The position numbers were made by a program, and so were the translations under genes. 64,000 nt of DNA from the NCBI RefSeq assembly GCF_024295625.1, contig NZ_JANCOJ010000005.1, positions 1 to 64,000 of the forward strand. The letters are read 5' to 3'. The notes below the pieces were generated by a model that ran no database searches, was not told the origin of the DNA, and worked only from the letters and a program-made list of their open reading frames with translations. The DNA is from Streptococcus sp. CF8_St5-11 (GTDB lineage: Bacteria > Bacillota > Bacilli > Lactobacillales > Streptococcaceae). Shown here one piece after another: positions 1 to 9,254 of the stretch (position 1 is the stretch's first letter; each line of letters starts with the position of its first letter).

Positions 1-28
1 TTCAATTTTGAATGTTTAAGCATTCAGA

Positions 29-145
29 GTTAAGTGACGATAGCCTAGGAGATACACCTGTACCCATGCCGAACACAGCAGTTAAGCCCTAGAACGCCGG
101 AAGTAGTTGGGGGTTGCCCCCTGTGAGATAAGGTAGTCGCTTAGC
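29..145 (+). rRNA. rrf: 5S ribosomal RNA
   Basis: About 117 nt with the typical bacterial 5S core (CCGAACACAGCAGTTAAGCC around 68-88). The 5' strand near 31-38 pairs with the 3' strand near 136-143 to form closing helix I. It lies directly in front of a tRNA gene, as at the end of streptococcal rRNA operons, so the 16S and 23S genes should lie just left of the window. The ends are placed from the helix and may be off by 1-2 nt. Confidence 0.95.
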
Positions 146-150
146 CTTTT

Positions 151-224
151 TCCGCCATAGCTCAGTTGGTAGTAGCGCATGACTGTTAATCATGATGTCG
201 TAGGTTCGAGTCCTACTGGCGGAG
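151..224 (+). tRNA. tRNA-Asn (anticodon GTT)
   Basis: A 74-nt cloverleaf. Acceptor strand TCCGCCA (151-157) pairs with TGGCGGA (217-223), with discriminator G at 224. The anticodon stem CATGA/TCATG holds loop CTGTTAA with anticodon GTT at 185-187. The T loop GGTTCGAGTCC is intact. CCA is not encoded. It is the last gene of the rRNA-tRNA unit, 5 nt after the 5S rRNA. Confidence 0.97.
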
Positions 225-235
225 TATAGAAATTA

Positions 236-258
236 GACCAGTGGACTGGTTTTTTTTA
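236..258 (+). terminator. Rho-independent terminator of the rRNA/tRNA operon
   Basis: Short stem ACCAGT/ACTGGT with a two-base loop, followed by eight T residues, starting 12 nt after the tRNA. From here to 483 I see nothing convincing: an AT-rich stretch with no supported gene. Confidence 0.8.
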
Positions 259-483
259 TTTTCATTTTTTTCAAAACCTAGATTGTCTGTTTTGATCTTC
301 CGAGTGAAGTCGCAATATCTGAATCTTTTATTTTTTCTTGATAGTATGCTTCTATCATTACAAGCCCGTTTATGGTAAGATGAGTATGGGTCATTTATGT
401 AAGTTCCTTTCAGACAAATGTTGTGTTTATCTGTTCCTAATATCAATGGCTTATTCTGTCTAGCTTAATTTTACAAATTGGGA

Positions 484-522
484 AGTATAAAAGCTCCGTT
501 ATAAGAACGGAGCTTTTATACT
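484..522 (-). terminator. Terminator of aspartate kinase
   Basis: A perfect 17-bp inverted repeat (484-500 with 506-522) around the 5-nt loop ATAAG, immediately beyond the stop codon of the minus-strand aspartate kinase. Its outer arms are AT-rich, so a T run follows the GC core in either direction and it may work both ways. Confidence 0.85.
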
Positions 523-523
523 T

Positions 524-1879
524 TTAGTTATTTGGGAAAAATGCATCATATAGGGCTTTAATGGCTTTTTCTTCTTGATCTTTACTTACAACGAACATAA
601 TAGAAACCTCACTAGATCCTTGTGAGATCATTTGAATATTAATTTCATTTTCTGACAGTGCCTTAGCTGCAGTTGCGGTAACCCCTACTTGGCTCTTCAT
701 TTTTTCACCAACAATCATAATGATTGAAAGATCATGTTCAATTTCAGCTGTGTCAACTTCGAGCTTTTGTGTTAATTGTTTCAGAATTTCTTGTTCTTTG
801 ATCGGAGTCAGTTCACGTGAACGCAAAATGATGGACAAGTCATCGATTCCAGTTGGCATATGTTCCCAACTAATATTGAGATCTTCTAATATTTGAAGGA
901 CTTTTCGACCAAAACCGACTTCTCGGTTCATGAGGTATTTGGTAGTGTTGATACTAACGAATCCTGAATCACCTGCAATCCCTACAACAGTCACATGATC
1001 ATTTGAATGTTCCAAAACAATTCGGGTTCCTGGGTGGTCTGGATTATTTGTATTTTTAATGACTAATGGAATTTTACCTCTGTATGCTGGAACGAGTGCT
1101 TCATCATGTAAGACTGAAAAACCGGCATAGGCTAATTCACGCATTTCCTTGTAAGTTAATTCAGGAATTGAATGTGGGTGTTTAATAATACCTGGATGTG
1201 CTGCAAAGATACCATTTACGTCTGTAAAGTTTTCGTATAAGTCTGCTTTTACACCAGCTGCAATGATCGATCCTGTAATGTCAGATCCACCACGAGAAAA
1301 TGTACAAATGTCCCCATCTTGGGTAACACCAAAGAACCCTGGAATGACAATTACTTCACTTGCATCTTTTAGTTCTTCAATTTTATCGTAACTAGAAGGT
1401 AAAATACGAGCGTTGGAAGGTTCCGCAGTTACTGTGATTCCTGCTTCTTTTGGATGGATATATTTTGCTTCTAATCCATTTTGATTGAAATAGGCAGCTA
1501 TGAGTTTAGCGTTGTTATTTTCACCGGCTGCCAAAAATGCATCGTATGTAAATGGATTTCCTTTTTTAGGCAAATTTGTCAGATCATAGATATCTTCAGC
1601 AATTTCTTGAATGATAGAATCTTTGAGACCCAATTCTTCTGTAATGGCACGATAACGCTCAATAATCCACTGTTGTGTTTGCGTAACATCTTTATCTGAA
1701 GTGAATTCTTTATAATAACGGATCAGTGCATCTGTTACTTTTGTATCTTCTGCATTTCGCTTACCAGGAGCTGATACAACTACAAATCTTCTTTCTGGAT
1801 CATCTTTAATGATATTAAGTACTTTTTTTAATTGTGGAGCTGATGCTAGAGAACTTCCACCGAATTTAGTTACTTTCAT
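524..1879 (-). CDS. lysC: Aspartate kinase (monofunctional)
   Basis: ATP-dependent phosphorylation of L-aspartate, the first step towards lysine/diaminopimelate, threonine and methionine; cytoplasmic. The 451-residue protein opens with the kinase motif KFGGSSLA (residues 5-12) and carries two regulatory ACT domains in the last 150 residues, which include VGVTATAAKALSENEI. There is no homoserine dehydrogenase part, so it is monofunctional. The start has an AAGGAGA ribosome site 4-5 nt upstream. The gene stands alone, divergent from the fab cluster, and ends in a strong palindromic terminator. Feedback control by amino acids through the ACT domains is known for the family; which amino acid acts here cannot be read from the sequence. 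The symbol is the usual streptococcal one; thrA-type names are also used. Confidence 0.95.
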   Translation of the reverse strand: MKVTKFGGSSLASAPQLKKVLNIIKDDPERRFVVVSAPGKRNAEDTKVTDALIRYYKEFTSDKDVTQTQQWIIERYRAITEELGLKDSIIQEIAEDIYDLTNLPKKGNPFTYDAFLAAGENNNAKLIAAYFNQNGLEAKYIHPKEAGITVTAEPSNARILPSSYDKIEELKDASEVIVIPGFFGVTQDGDICTFSRGGSDITGSIIAAGVKADLYENFTDVNGIFAAHPGIIKHPHSIPELTYKEMRELAYAGFSVLHDEALVPAYRGKIPLVIKNTNNPDHPGTRIVLEHSNDHVTVVGIAGDSGFVSINTTKYLMNREVGFGRKVLQILEDLNISWEHMPTGIDDLSIILRSRELTPIKEQEILKQLTQKLEVDTAEIEHDLSIIMIVGEKMKSQVGVTATAAKALSENEINIQMISQGSSEVSIMFVVSKDQEEKAIKALYDAFFPNN

Positions 1880-2061
1880 ATTTTCTCCTTAATAGTTTCA
1901 TTAGTACATTATACCAAAGTTCAGTTATTGATACAATGTATTTATAAATAGGGCATAAAATTGGTGGATCTAAGAGGCTATAAATTGTCATGATTCAAAT
2001 TTTACAATTTTGTTACATCTTATAGATATATTTTACTATTCTTATTTTTTATGGTATGATA

Positions 2062-2090
2062 TGTTATAATTAAAAAGTTTTAATATCAAA
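2062..2090 (+). promoter_or_regulatory. fabM promoter (extended -10) with FabT-like operator
   Basis: TATAAT at 2065-2070 preceded by TG (extended -10). Just downstream, TTTTAATATCAAA (2078-2090) matches the better palindrome in front of fabT at 11 of 13 positions. Repression by FabT at such sites is known in streptococci. Its use here is inferred. Confidence 0.7.
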
Positions 2091-2121
2091 ATATTTTATA
2101 TTTAAATAAAAGGAGTCTGTG

Positions 2122-2910
2122 ATGTTTGAAACAATTTTGTATTCTGTCGAAAACGATCTCGCGTCAATTTCTTTAAATCGTCCTGAAGTTTCTAATGGTT
2201 TTAACATTCCAATGTGTCAGGAAATTTTGGCTGCCTTGGAAGATGCAGAAAAAAATGAGGAAGTAAAATTCATTATTCTATCAGCAGAAGGGAAAATCTT
2301 TTCAGTTGGTGGAGATTTGAGTGAAATGAAACGCGCAGTCGATGCAGATGACATCGAGTCTCTTGTTTTAATTGCTGAATTAGTTAATACTATTTCTAAG
2401 AAAATTAAGCAATTACCTAAGCCGGTTATTATGGTAGCTGATGGAGCGGTCGCAGGAGCGGCGGCCAACATAGCAGTAGCTGTTGATTTTTGTATAATTA
2501 GTGATCGTACAAAATTTATCCAAGCCTTTGTTGGGGTTGGTTTAGCACCAGATGCGGGTGGGTTATTCTTATTAGGAAAAGCTATTGGTATGTCTCGGGC
2601 TACTCATTTAGTAATGACAGGTGAAGCTTTGACTGCAGAAAAAGCATTGGAGTATGGCCTAGCTTACCGCGTTTGTGAATCTGAAAAACTTGAGAAAACG
2701 GTTGATCAATTGCTTAAAAAATTAAGAAGAGGATCTTCAAATTCTTATGCTGCTATGAAAGAAATGGTTTGGGAAGCCTTCTTGAAAGAATGGGACCAAT
2801 ATGCGAATCTTGAATTAAATTTGCAAAAGAAACTAGCATTTACAGAAGATTTTAAAGAGGGGGTTATTGCCTACTCTGAAAAACGTCGGCCACAATTTAA
2901 AGGAAAATAA
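2122..2910 (+). CDS. fabM: trans-2-decenoyl-ACP isomerase FabM (crotonase family)
   Basis: Isomerises trans-2- to cis-3-decenoyl-ACP, the branch point that yields unsaturated fatty acids in streptococci. The 262-residue crotonase-fold protein has an oxyanion-hole stretch [13 protein letters not shown] near residues 58-70 and the second loop [14 protein letters not shown] near 111-124. The start is taken at ATG 2122, because AAAGGAG lies 6 nt upstream; a GTG one codon earlier would be too close. It is the first gene of the fab cluster. The annotation as enoyl-CoA hydratase that similarity alone would give is set aside because of the position next to fabT. Confidence 0.92.
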   Translation: MFETILYSVENDLASISLNRPEVSNGFNIPMCQEILAALEDAEKNEEVKFIILSAEGKIFSVGGDLSEMKRAVDADDIESLVLIAELVNTISKKIKQLPKPVIMVADGAVAGAAANIAVAVDFCIISDRTKFIQAFVGVGLAPDAGGLFLLGKAIGMSRATHLVMTGEALTAEKALEYGLAYRVCESEKLEKTVDQLLKKLRRGSSNSYAAMKEMVWEAFLKEWDQYANLELNLQKKLAFTEDFKEGVIAYSEKRRPQFKGK

Positions 2911-2944
2911 ATTTGTATCTTTTCCATGTTTTGTGAAAAAAAGC

Positions 2945-2985
2945 TTGCAAATTATTTTCATTTTTGATAAAATTTGACTATCAAA
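2945..2985 (+). promoter_or_regulatory. fabT promoter with overlapping FabT operator
   Basis: TTGCAA (2945-2950), 17-bp spacer, TAAAAT (2968-2973) with an upstream TG. The palindrome TTTGACTATCAAA (2973-2985) overlaps the -10 end and the likely start site, where a repressor would block initiation. This is the expected position for autoregulation by FabT. Confidence 0.85.
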
Positions 2986-3006
2986 GTAAAATTAGGAGGT
3001 GGAGTT

Positions 3007-3441
3007 TTGAATTACCAATTAGTTAATGACTATTTAACATCCATCTTTAATAATGTTTTGGTTATCGAGGAGACGAGCCTAAGAGCAAGTCGATTTAAAG
3101 ATGTTTCTATTAAAGAAATGCATACGATCGACGTGATTGGTTCGACACCGAATGCAACCCCGAGTGATATTTCACGGGAGTTGATGGTGACTTTGGGGAC
3201 TGTCACGACAAGTTTGAATAATCTTGAGCGCAAAGGGTATATCGAAAGAAGAAGATCTGAAGTTGATCGCCGGGTTGTACACTTGAGTTTAACAAAGAAT
3301 GGTCGTCTACTTTATCGACTTCATCAGCAATTCCATAAACGGATGGTCAACCAAATTATTGGAGATATGAGCCCCGAAGAGAAGAAAGTGATGCAAAAAG
3401 GATTGCAAAATCTGTATCGCTTCTTGGAGGAAATTAAATAA
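3007..3441 (+). CDS. fabT: Fatty acid synthesis repressor FabT (MarR family)
   Basis: A MarR-type winged-helix repressor of fatty acid synthesis genes that responds to acylated ACP. The 144 residues include the winged helix from [20 protein letters not shown] to the wing around [12 protein letters not shown] (roughly residues 50-92). I place the start at TTG 3007, because AGGAGG (2994-2999) sits 7 nt upstream and this gives the family length; an upstream in-frame ATG at 2974 lies inside the promoter and operator and has no ribosome site. The stop overlaps the fabH start in TAATG, so the two are translationally coupled. Confidence 0.94.
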   Translation: MNYQLVNDYLTSIFNNVLVIEETSLRASRFKDVSIKEMHTIDVIGSTPNATPSDISRELMVTLGTVTTSLNNLERKGYIERRRSEVDRRVVHLSLTKNGRLLYRLHQQFHKRMVNQIIGDMSPEEKKVMQKGLQNLYRFLEEIK

Positions 3442-4415
3442 TGGTCTTTGCTAAAATTAGTCAAGTTGCTCATTATGTACCTGACCAAGTCGTATCGAAT
3501 GATGATTTAGCTGAGATTATGGATACAAGTGATGAATGGATCAGTAGTCGGACAGGCATTCTTCGTCGTCACATTTCAAGAGATGAGACGACCAGTGATC
3601 TTGCAACAGTTGTCGCACAAAGATTATTAGCAAAAGCAAACTTAGACGCTGAAGAAATTGATTTTATCGTTGTCGCTACAATTACTCCAGACAGCTTAAT
3701 GCCATCGACCGCAGCCCGGGTACAAGCTAATATTGGAGCTTCTCGAGCCTTTGCTTTTGACCTGACTGCAGCATGTAGCGGATTTGTATTTGCATTAGCC
3801 ACTGCTGAAAAATACATTTCTTCAGGGATGTACCGGCGAGGGATTGTGATCGGTAGTGAGACGCTTTCAAAAGTATTAGACTGGTCAGATCGCTCTACTT
3901 CAGTACTTTTTGGAGATGGAGCTGGCGGTGTCTTGCTTGAAGCGAGCGATCAAAAATCGTTTTTGTCTGAAAATCTCTTTACGGATGGTAGCCGAGGTTC
4001 TAGTCTTGAATCTTGCTATTTGGGTCTGTCTTCTCCTTATTCAGAGGAAGTTACCGATCGAAGATATCTGACGATGGATGGACGGGCAGTTTTTGATTTT
4101 GCAATTCGTGATGTCACGAAAAGCATTCAAAAGATTATAGCAGACGCCTCTATGGAAGCAGAAGAGATTGACTATTTTCTTTTACATCAGGCGAATGACC
4201 GAATGTTAGATAAGATGTCAAAAAAACTGGGTGTCTCTAGAGAGAAGATCCCAGCAAATATGATGGAATATGGGAACACTAGTGCTGCTAGTATCCCCAT
4301 TCTATTATCGGAGTGTGTCGAGAATCATCGAATCAAGATGGATGGAAGTCAAAAAATTCTTCTTACAGGATTCGGTGGAGGTTTGACATGGGGCACACTT
4401 CTTGTTACAATCTAG
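3441..4415 (+). CDS. fabH: 3-oxoacyl-ACP synthase III (KAS III) FabH
   Basis: Condenses acetyl-CoA with malonyl-ACP to start each fatty acid chain. The 324-residue thiolase-fold enzyme has the complete catalytic triad: Cys112 in TAACSGF, His249 in LLHQAND and Asn279 in [11 protein letters not shown] shares a base with the fabT stop, and GGAGG lies 9 nt upstream. Length and order match the streptococcal cluster. Confidence 0.97.
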   Translation: MVFAKISQVAHYVPDQVVSNDDLAEIMDTSDEWISSRTGILRRHISRDETTSDLATVVAQRLLAKANLDAEEIDFIVVATITPDSLMPSTAARVQANIGASRAFAFDLTAACSGFVFALATAEKYISSGMYRRGIVIGSETLSKVLDWSDRSTSVLFGDGAGGVLLEASDQKSFLSENLFTDGSRGSSLESCYLGLSSPYSEEVTDRRYLTMDGRAVFDFAIRDVTKSIQKIIADASMEAEEIDYFLLHQANDRMLDKMSKKLGVSREKIPANMMEYGNTSAASIPILLSECVENHRIKMDGSQKILLTGFGGGLTWGTLLVTI

Positions 4416-4473
4416 TTAAACATGTGGAAACACATTTTAAAAATTTATATATTATTTTTTAAGGAGGCCTGTC

Positions 4474-4698
4474 ATGGCAGTATTTGAAAAAGTACAAGAA
4501 ATTATCGTTGAAGAACTTGGTAAAGAACCATCAGAAGTAACTCTTGAATCTACATTCGAAGATTTAGAAGCTGATTCATTGGATTTGTTCCAAGTGATCT
4601 CTGAAATCGAAGATGCTTTTGATATCCAAATCGAAACTGAAGAAGGATTGTCTACAGTTGGTGATCTTGTCGCTTACGTAGAAGAAAAAACAAAATAA
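4474..4698 (+). CDS. acpP: Acyl carrier protein
   Basis: A small acidic carrier of 74 residues that holds the growing acyl chain on a phosphopantetheine arm. The attachment site is Ser35 in EADSLDLF. Strong AAGGAGG upstream. It sits between fabH and fabK and is followed by a terminator-like hairpin, so its transcript level may differ from that of the downstream genes. Streptococci often carry a second ACP elsewhere; this is the copy in the synthesis operon. Confidence 0.96.
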   Translation: MAVFEKVQEIIVEELGKEPSEVTLESTFEDLEADSLDLFQVISEIEDAFDIQIETEEGLSTVGDLVAYVEEKTK

Positions 4699-4706
4699 TG
4701 ATAGAT

Positions 4707-4736
4707 GAGAGTATCGAAAGATATTCTCTCTTGTTT
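4707..4736 (+). terminator. Terminator-like hairpin after acpP
   Basis: Nine-pair stem GAGAGTATC/GATATTCTC (one G-U pair) closed by a GAAA tetraloop, followed by TCTTGTTT. It is likely to cut part of the fabT-fabH-acpP transcript before fabK. Confidence 0.65.
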
Positions 4737-4738
4737 AG

Positions 4739-4787
4739 GTAATAGTTTGAGGCTCAAAGAAACAATCTTTCGAACTCAAACTATTAC
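4739..4787 (+). promoter_or_regulatory. FabT operator inside a larger inverted repeat before fabK
   Basis: The palindrome TTTGAGGCTCAAA (4746-4758) fits the FabT pattern TTTGA-N3-TCAAA. It lies within a 13-bp inverted repeat, GTAATAGTTTGAG (4739-4751) with CTCAAACTATTAC (4775-4787), whose loop has a further short stem (AAAGA/TCTTT). So the region may be both a protein operator and an RNA hairpin ahead of fabK. Confidence 0.75.
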
Positions 4788-4812
4788 TTAAGCGAAAAAA
4801 GAGGTAGGTATA

Positions 4813-5778
4813 ATGCAAACACGAATTACTGAACTATTGAATATTAAATATCCAATCTTCCAAGGTGGTATGGCCTGGGTTGCTGATGGCGACTTGGCAG
4901 GAGCCGTTTCAAATGCTGGTGGACTCGGAATTATTGGTGGCGGTAATGCCCCTAAAGAAGTGGTAAAAGCTAATATTGATAGAGTAAAACAAATCACTGA
5001 CAAACCTTTCGGTGTTAATATCATGCTTTTGTCACCATTTGCAGATGACATCGTTGACCTCGTTATCGAAGAGGGCGTTAAGGTTGTTACAACAGGAGCC
5101 GGAAATCCAGGTAAATATATGGAGCGTTTCCACGATGCTGGAATTACAGTAATCCCAGTTATTCCATCGGTAGCACTTGCTAAACGTATGGAAAAACTTG
5201 GAGCAGATGCTGTTGTCGCAGAAGGTATGGAAGCTGGTGGTCACATCGGTAAATTGACAACTATGGCACTTGTTCGCCAAGTTGCTGATGCGGTATCTAT
5301 CCCAGTTATTGGAGCTGGTGGTGTTGCTGATGGACGTGGTATGGCTGCTGTTCTTATGCTTGGAGCAGAAGCTGTTCAGGTTGGTACGCGTTTCGCTGTT
5401 GCTAAAGAGTCTAATGCACACCAAAACTTCAAAGATAAGATTTTGAAGGCTAAAGATATTGATACTGTTATTTCAGCCTCAGTTGTTGGACACCCAGTTC
5501 GTGCGATTAAGAATAAATTGGCTACTGAATATAACCAAGCTGAAAAAGATTTCTTGGCAGGTAAGAAGACTCAAGAGGAAATTGAAGAGCTTGGTGCAGG
5601 TGCCCTTCGTAACGCGGTTGTTGATGGAGATGTGGAATATGGTTCAGTTATGGCTGGACAAATTGCAGGTCTTGTTCGTAAAGAAGAAACATGTGCAGAA
5701 ATCTTGGAAGACCTATACACAGGTGCTGCCAAGGTGATTAAAGAAGAAGCTGCTCGTTGGGCAGATGTAAACGTCTAA
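4813..5778 (+). CDS. fabK: Enoyl-ACP reductase II FabK (FMN dependent)
   Basis: The last, NADH/FMN-dependent reduction of each elongation cycle; streptococci use FabK in place of the triclosan-sensitive FabI. The 321-residue TIM-barrel protein of the nitronate monooxygenase/FabK family shows IFQGGMAWVADGDLA near the N terminus, GMEAGGHIG near residues 137-145 and the phosphate-binding GAGGVADGRGM near 170. Ribosome site AGAGGTAGG precedes ATG 4813. A FabT operator lies just upstream. Confidence 0.95.
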   Translation: MQTRITELLNIKYPIFQGGMAWVADGDLAGAVSNAGGLGIIGGGNAPKEVVKANIDRVKQITDKPFGVNIMLLSPFADDIVDLVIEEGVKVVTTGAGNPGKYMERFHDAGITVIPVIPSVALAKRMEKLGADAVVAEGMEAGGHIGKLTTMALVRQVADAVSIPVIGAGGVADGRGMAAVLMLGAEAVQVGTRFAVAKESNAHQNFKDKILKAKDIDTVISASVVGHPVRAIKNKLATEYNQAEKDFLAGKKTQEEIEELGAGALRNAVVDGDVEYGSVMAGQIAGLVRKEETCAEILEDLYTGAAKVIKEEAARWADVNV

Positions 5779-5800
5779 AAACGTCGAAAGGATTAGGATA

Positions 5801-6721
5801 GTGACAAAACGTGCGTTCTTATTTGCTGGTCAAGGGGCTCAGAAATTGGGCATGGCGAGCGATTTGTATGCGGCTTATCCCGTTGTTAAAGAGACATTTG
5901 ATACGGCTAGTCGTATTCTAGGCTATGATTTGCGTGAATTGATTGATTCTAACGAAGAAAAACTGAATCAGACACGCTATACTCAACCAGCTATTTTGAC
6001 AACGTCAGTAGCCATTTATCGTCTCTTAGTAGAAAATGGTATCACTCCTGATATTGTTGCCGGCCTCTCTTTGGGGGAATATTCTGCCCTGGTTGCGGCT
6101 GGAGCTCTTTCGTTTGAAGATGCAGTAGCTTTGGTTGCGAAACGAGGTGAATTCATGGAAACGGCAGCTCCCGCTGGAAGTGGGAAAATGGTTGCTGTTA
6201 TGAATACAGATCCAAGTTTGATCGAAGAGATTTGTCAACAAGCATCTGAAAAGGGTGTAGTGACACCAGCTAACTACAATACACCAGCACAAATTGTGAT
6301 TGGTGGTGAGGTTGCAGCTGTGGACTATGCTGTGGAACTATTGAAGGAAGCAGGTGCCAACCGCTTGATCCCTTTGAATGTGTCAGGTCCATTCCACACA
6401 GCCTTACTGGAATCTGCTAGTCAAAAATTGGCGGCTGAACTAGAAAAAGTATCATTTAATGATTTTGATCTTCCTTTAGTTGGGAATACAGAAGCTACAA
6501 TCATGAAGTCAGAAGATGTGAAAGCACTTTTGGCACGTCAAGTAAAAGAACCGGTTCGTTTCTATGATTCAATTGCTACGATTCAAGACTTTGGTGTAGA
6601 TGAAGTCATCGAGATCGGACCTGGAAAAGTCTTGTCAGGATTCTTGAAGAAAATTGATAAAACTCTTCCAACTCATAACGTCGAAGATCAGGCTAGTCTA
6701 GATGCACTTCTGAATGCTTAA
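5801..6721 (+). CDS. fabD: Malonyl-CoA:ACP transacylase FabD
   Basis: Transfers malonyl from CoA to ACP. The 306-residue protein has the nucleophile elbow GLSLGEYSAL with Ser90 and the catalytic His199 in GPFHTALL. GTG start at 5801 with GAAAGGAT upstream. It lies 22 bp after fabK and 12 bp before fabG, within one operon. Confidence 0.96.
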   Translation: MTKRAFLFAGQGAQKLGMASDLYAAYPVVKETFDTASRILGYDLRELIDSNEEKLNQTRYTQPAILTTSVAIYRLLVENGITPDIVAGLSLGEYSALVAAGALSFEDAVALVAKRGEFMETAAPAGSGKMVAVMNTDPSLIEEICQQASEKGVVTPANYNTPAQIVIGGEVAAVDYAVELLKEAGANRLIPLNVSGPFHTALLESASQKLAAELEKVSFNDFDLPLVGNTEATIMKSEDVKALLARQVKEPVRFYDSIATIQDFGVDEVIEIGPGKVLSGFLKKIDKTLPTHNVEDQASLDALLNA

Positions 6722-6733
6722 AACGAGGTAAAG

Positions 6734-7468
6734 ATGGAACTTAAAAATAAAAATGTTTTTGTAACAGGTTCAACACGCGGAATTGGATTGGCTGTGGCTC
6801 ATAAATTTGCGAGTCTCGGTGCCAATGTTGTCCTAAATGGACGTTCTGAAATTTCTGAGGACTTGCTTGCACAGTTTGCTGACTATGGTGTGACTGTTGT
6901 TGGTATTTCTGGAGATATTTCTAATGGCGAAGATGCGCAACGTATGGTGGCTGAAGCAATTGAAAAGCTTGGAAGTGTTGATGTTTTGGTCAATAACGCT
7001 GGCATCACAAACGACAAGTTGATGTTGAAAATGACTGAAGAAGATTTTGAACGGGTCTTGAAAATCAACTTGACAGGTGCCTTTAATATGACTCAAGCTG
7101 TCTTAAAACCGATGTCTAAAGCTCGTCAAGGGGCCATTATCAACATGTCCTCTGTTGTTGGTCTAATGGGGAATATTGGTCAAGCGAACTATGCAGCTTC
7201 AAAAGCTGGATTGATTGGTTTTACCAAATCTGTTGCGCGTGAAGTTGCGGCTCGTGGCGTTCGTGTGAATGCCATTGCACCTGGTTTCATTGAATCAGAT
7301 ATGACAGACGCTATTCCAGAGAAAATGAAAGATGCCATGCTAGCTCAAGTGCCAATGAAACGAATTGGTCAAGCTGAAGAAGTAGCAGAAGTTGCGGCTT
7401 TCTTGGCAGGTCAAGAATATTTAACTGGTCAAACAATTGCCATTGATGGCGGAATGACTATGCAATAA
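6734..7468 (+). CDS. fabG: 3-oxoacyl-ACP reductase FabG
   Basis: NADPH-dependent reduction of 3-oxoacyl-ACP. The 244-residue short-chain dehydrogenase has the cofactor loop TGSTRGIG (residues 11-18), NNAG near 87, and the Ser-Tyr-Lys set in NMSSVVG and YAASKAG (Tyr and Lys near 151 and 155). It ends in the typical IDGGMTM. AACGAGGTAAAG precedes the ATG. Confidence 0.97.
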   Translation: MELKNKNVFVTGSTRGIGLAVAHKFASLGANVVLNGRSEISEDLLAQFADYGVTVVGISGDISNGEDAQRMVAEAIEKLGSVDVLVNNAGITNDKLMLKMTEEDFERVLKINLTGAFNMTQAVLKPMSKARQGAIINMSSVVGLMGNIGQANYAASKAGLIGFTKSVAREVAARGVRVNAIAPGFIESDMTDAIPEKMKDAMLAQVPMKRIGQAEEVAEVAAFLAGQEYLTGQTIAIDGGMTMQ

Positions 7469-7529
7469 TGAATGCTCACTGATCGAAAATCACTTACTTA
7501 AATATCCATCCGACAAAAGGAGAATATAT

Positions 7530-8762
7530 ATGTCTACAAATCGTGTTGTTGTTACAGGTTACGGTGTAACCTCACCAATCGGAAATACACCAGAGGAGTT
7601 CTGGAATAGCCTTCATGAAGGAAAAATTGGAATCAAGCCCATTACGAAATTTGATGCTTCTGAAATTCCAGTCTTTAATGCTGGTGAAATTCAAGATTTC
7701 CCATTCGATAAATATTTCGTGAAAAAAGATCAAAATCGTATGGATACTTACTCATTGTATGCAATCTATGCTGCGATGGAAGCTATTGAAAATTCAGGCT
7801 TGAATATGGAAGAAGAAGACCGCGATCGTGTAGGTGTGATTGTATCCTCTGGTATCGGTGGTTTGCAAGAATTGGAAGACCAAATTATCCGGATGCATGA
7901 ACGTGGGATGAAGAGAATCCAGCCAATGTTTATTCCAAAAGCTCTTTCAAACATGGGAGCTGGAAACATCGCGCTTAAGATTGGGGCTCAAGGGGTATGT
8001 AAATCAGTGACAACTGCTTGTGCTTCTGCCAATGATGCAATTGGTGAAGCTTTCCGTGAAATTAAATTTGGTATGCATGATGTTGTTTTGGCTGGTGGTG
8101 CTGAAGCTTCTATTACCAAGATTGGTATTGGTGGTTTTAATGCCCTTACAGCTCTTTCTACAACGGAAGACCCAGAACGTTCCTCTATTCCATTTGACAA
8201 AGACCGTAATGGTTTTGTAATGGGGGAAGGTGCAGGGGTTCTCGTGATCGAAAGCTTGGAACATGCCCAAAAACGTGGTGCTAACATTTTGGCTGAGATT
8301 GTTGGTTACGGTTCAAACTGCGATGCCTACCATATGACAACGCCAACACCAGACGGTTCAGGTGCTGCCAAAGCGATTAAATTGGCGATCAATGAAGCTG
8401 GTATTAAGCCTGAAGATGTCGATTATGTCAATGCACATGGTACATCTACACCCGCCAATGAAAAAGGTGAAAGTGGAGCTATCGTTTCTGTACTTGGTAA
8501 AGAAGTTCCTGTATCATCTACTAAATCATTTACAGGTCACTTGCTTGGTGCTGCTGGTGCAGTTGAGGCGATTGCTACCATCGAAGCTATTCGTCATAGC
8601 TTTGTACCAAAAACGGCTGGTACCAAAGAATTGTCTGACTACATCGAAGCCAATGTTGTTTATGGTGAAGGCCAAGAAGCGGATATTCAGTACGCTATCT
8701 CAAACACCTTTGGTTTTGGAGGGCACAATGCTGTTCTGGCCTTTAAACGTTGGGAGGGTTAA
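7530..8762 (+). CDS. fabF: 3-oxoacyl-ACP synthase II FabF
   Basis: Elongating condensing enzyme (KAS II). The 410-residue protein has Cys164 in TACASANDAIG and histidines in NAHGTSTP and TGHLLGAAG, the Cys-His-His triad of the KAS I/II class. AAAGGAG lies about 9 nt before the ATG. It ends 3 bp before accB. Confidence 0.97.
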   Translation: MSTNRVVVTGYGVTSPIGNTPEEFWNSLHEGKIGIKPITKFDASEIPVFNAGEIQDFPFDKYFVKKDQNRMDTYSLYAIYAAMEAIENSGLNMEEEDRDRVGVIVSSGIGGLQELEDQIIRMHERGMKRIQPMFIPKALSNMGAGNIALKIGAQGVCKSVTTACASANDAIGEAFREIKFGMHDVVLAGGAEASITKIGIGGFNALTALSTTEDPERSSIPFDKDRNGFVMGEGAGVLVIESLEHAQKRGANILAEIVGYGSNCDAYHMTTPTPDGSGAAKAIKLAINEAGIKPEDVDYVNAHGTSTPANEKGESGAIVSVLGKEVPVSSTKSFTGHLLGAAGAVEAIATIEAIRHSFVPKTAGTKELSDYIEANVVYGEGQEADIQYAISNTFGFGGHNAVLAFKRWEG

Positions 8763-8765
8763 TTC

Positions 8766-9254
8766 ATGAATATTTCTGAAATCAAAGATTTGTTGGCTCA
8801 ATTTGACGCGTCAACTTTGCGTGAATTCTCATATAAAAATAACGGCGAAGAATTGAATTTGAGTAAAAACCAAACTAGTTCAGTTACGGCTACACCGGTT
8901 GCTCCTGCACTTGAAGTGGTAGCGGCCCCTCAAAATCCTGCAGTAGCCCCTGTTGTTGAAGTACCAGCAACTCCAGCTGTAGCAGCTGAAACAGTTGTTG
9001 CTCCAGCTCAAGAGGCTGAAGGTGATGTCGTTGAAAGTCCATTGGTTGGTGTGGCTTACTTGTCACCAGCTCCGGATAAACCAGCCTTCGTATCTGTAGG
9101 AGACAAGGTCACTAAGGGTCAAACACTCTTAATTATCGAAGCCATGAAAGTGATGAATGAAGTCCCAGCACCTAAAGATGGGGTAGTCACTGAAATTTTG
9201 GTAACGAATGAAGAAATGGTTGAATTTGGAAAAGGATTGGTTCGAATCAAATGA
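8766..9254 (+). CDS. accB: Biotin carboxyl carrier protein of acetyl-CoA carboxylase
   Basis: Carries the biotin that shuttles CO2 between AccC and AccD/AccA. The 162 residues are in three parts: an N-terminal helix region, an Ala/Pro/Val-rich flexible linker (about residues 38-84), and the biotinyl domain with the attachment Lys128 in IEAMKVMNE. Its stop overlaps the fabZ start (ATGA). Confidence 0.96.
   Translation: MNISEIKDLLAQFDASTLREFSYKNNGEELNLSKNQTSSVTATPVAPALEVVAAPQNPAVAPVVEVPATPAVAAETVVAPAQEAEGDVVESPLVGVAYLSPAPDKPAFVSVGDKVTKGQTLLIIEAMKVMNEVPAPKDGVVTEILVTNEEMVEFGKGLVRIK

Noticed and set aside
213..446. 77-residue minus-strand open frame next to tRNA-Asn
   Set aside because: It runs into the tRNA gene and its terminator, has no ribosome site and the peptide is low in recognisable features.
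1880..2060. Lysine riboswitch (L box) before aspartate kinase
   Set aside because: The upstream region on the minus strand is AT-rich, without the conserved L-box segments or a terminator.
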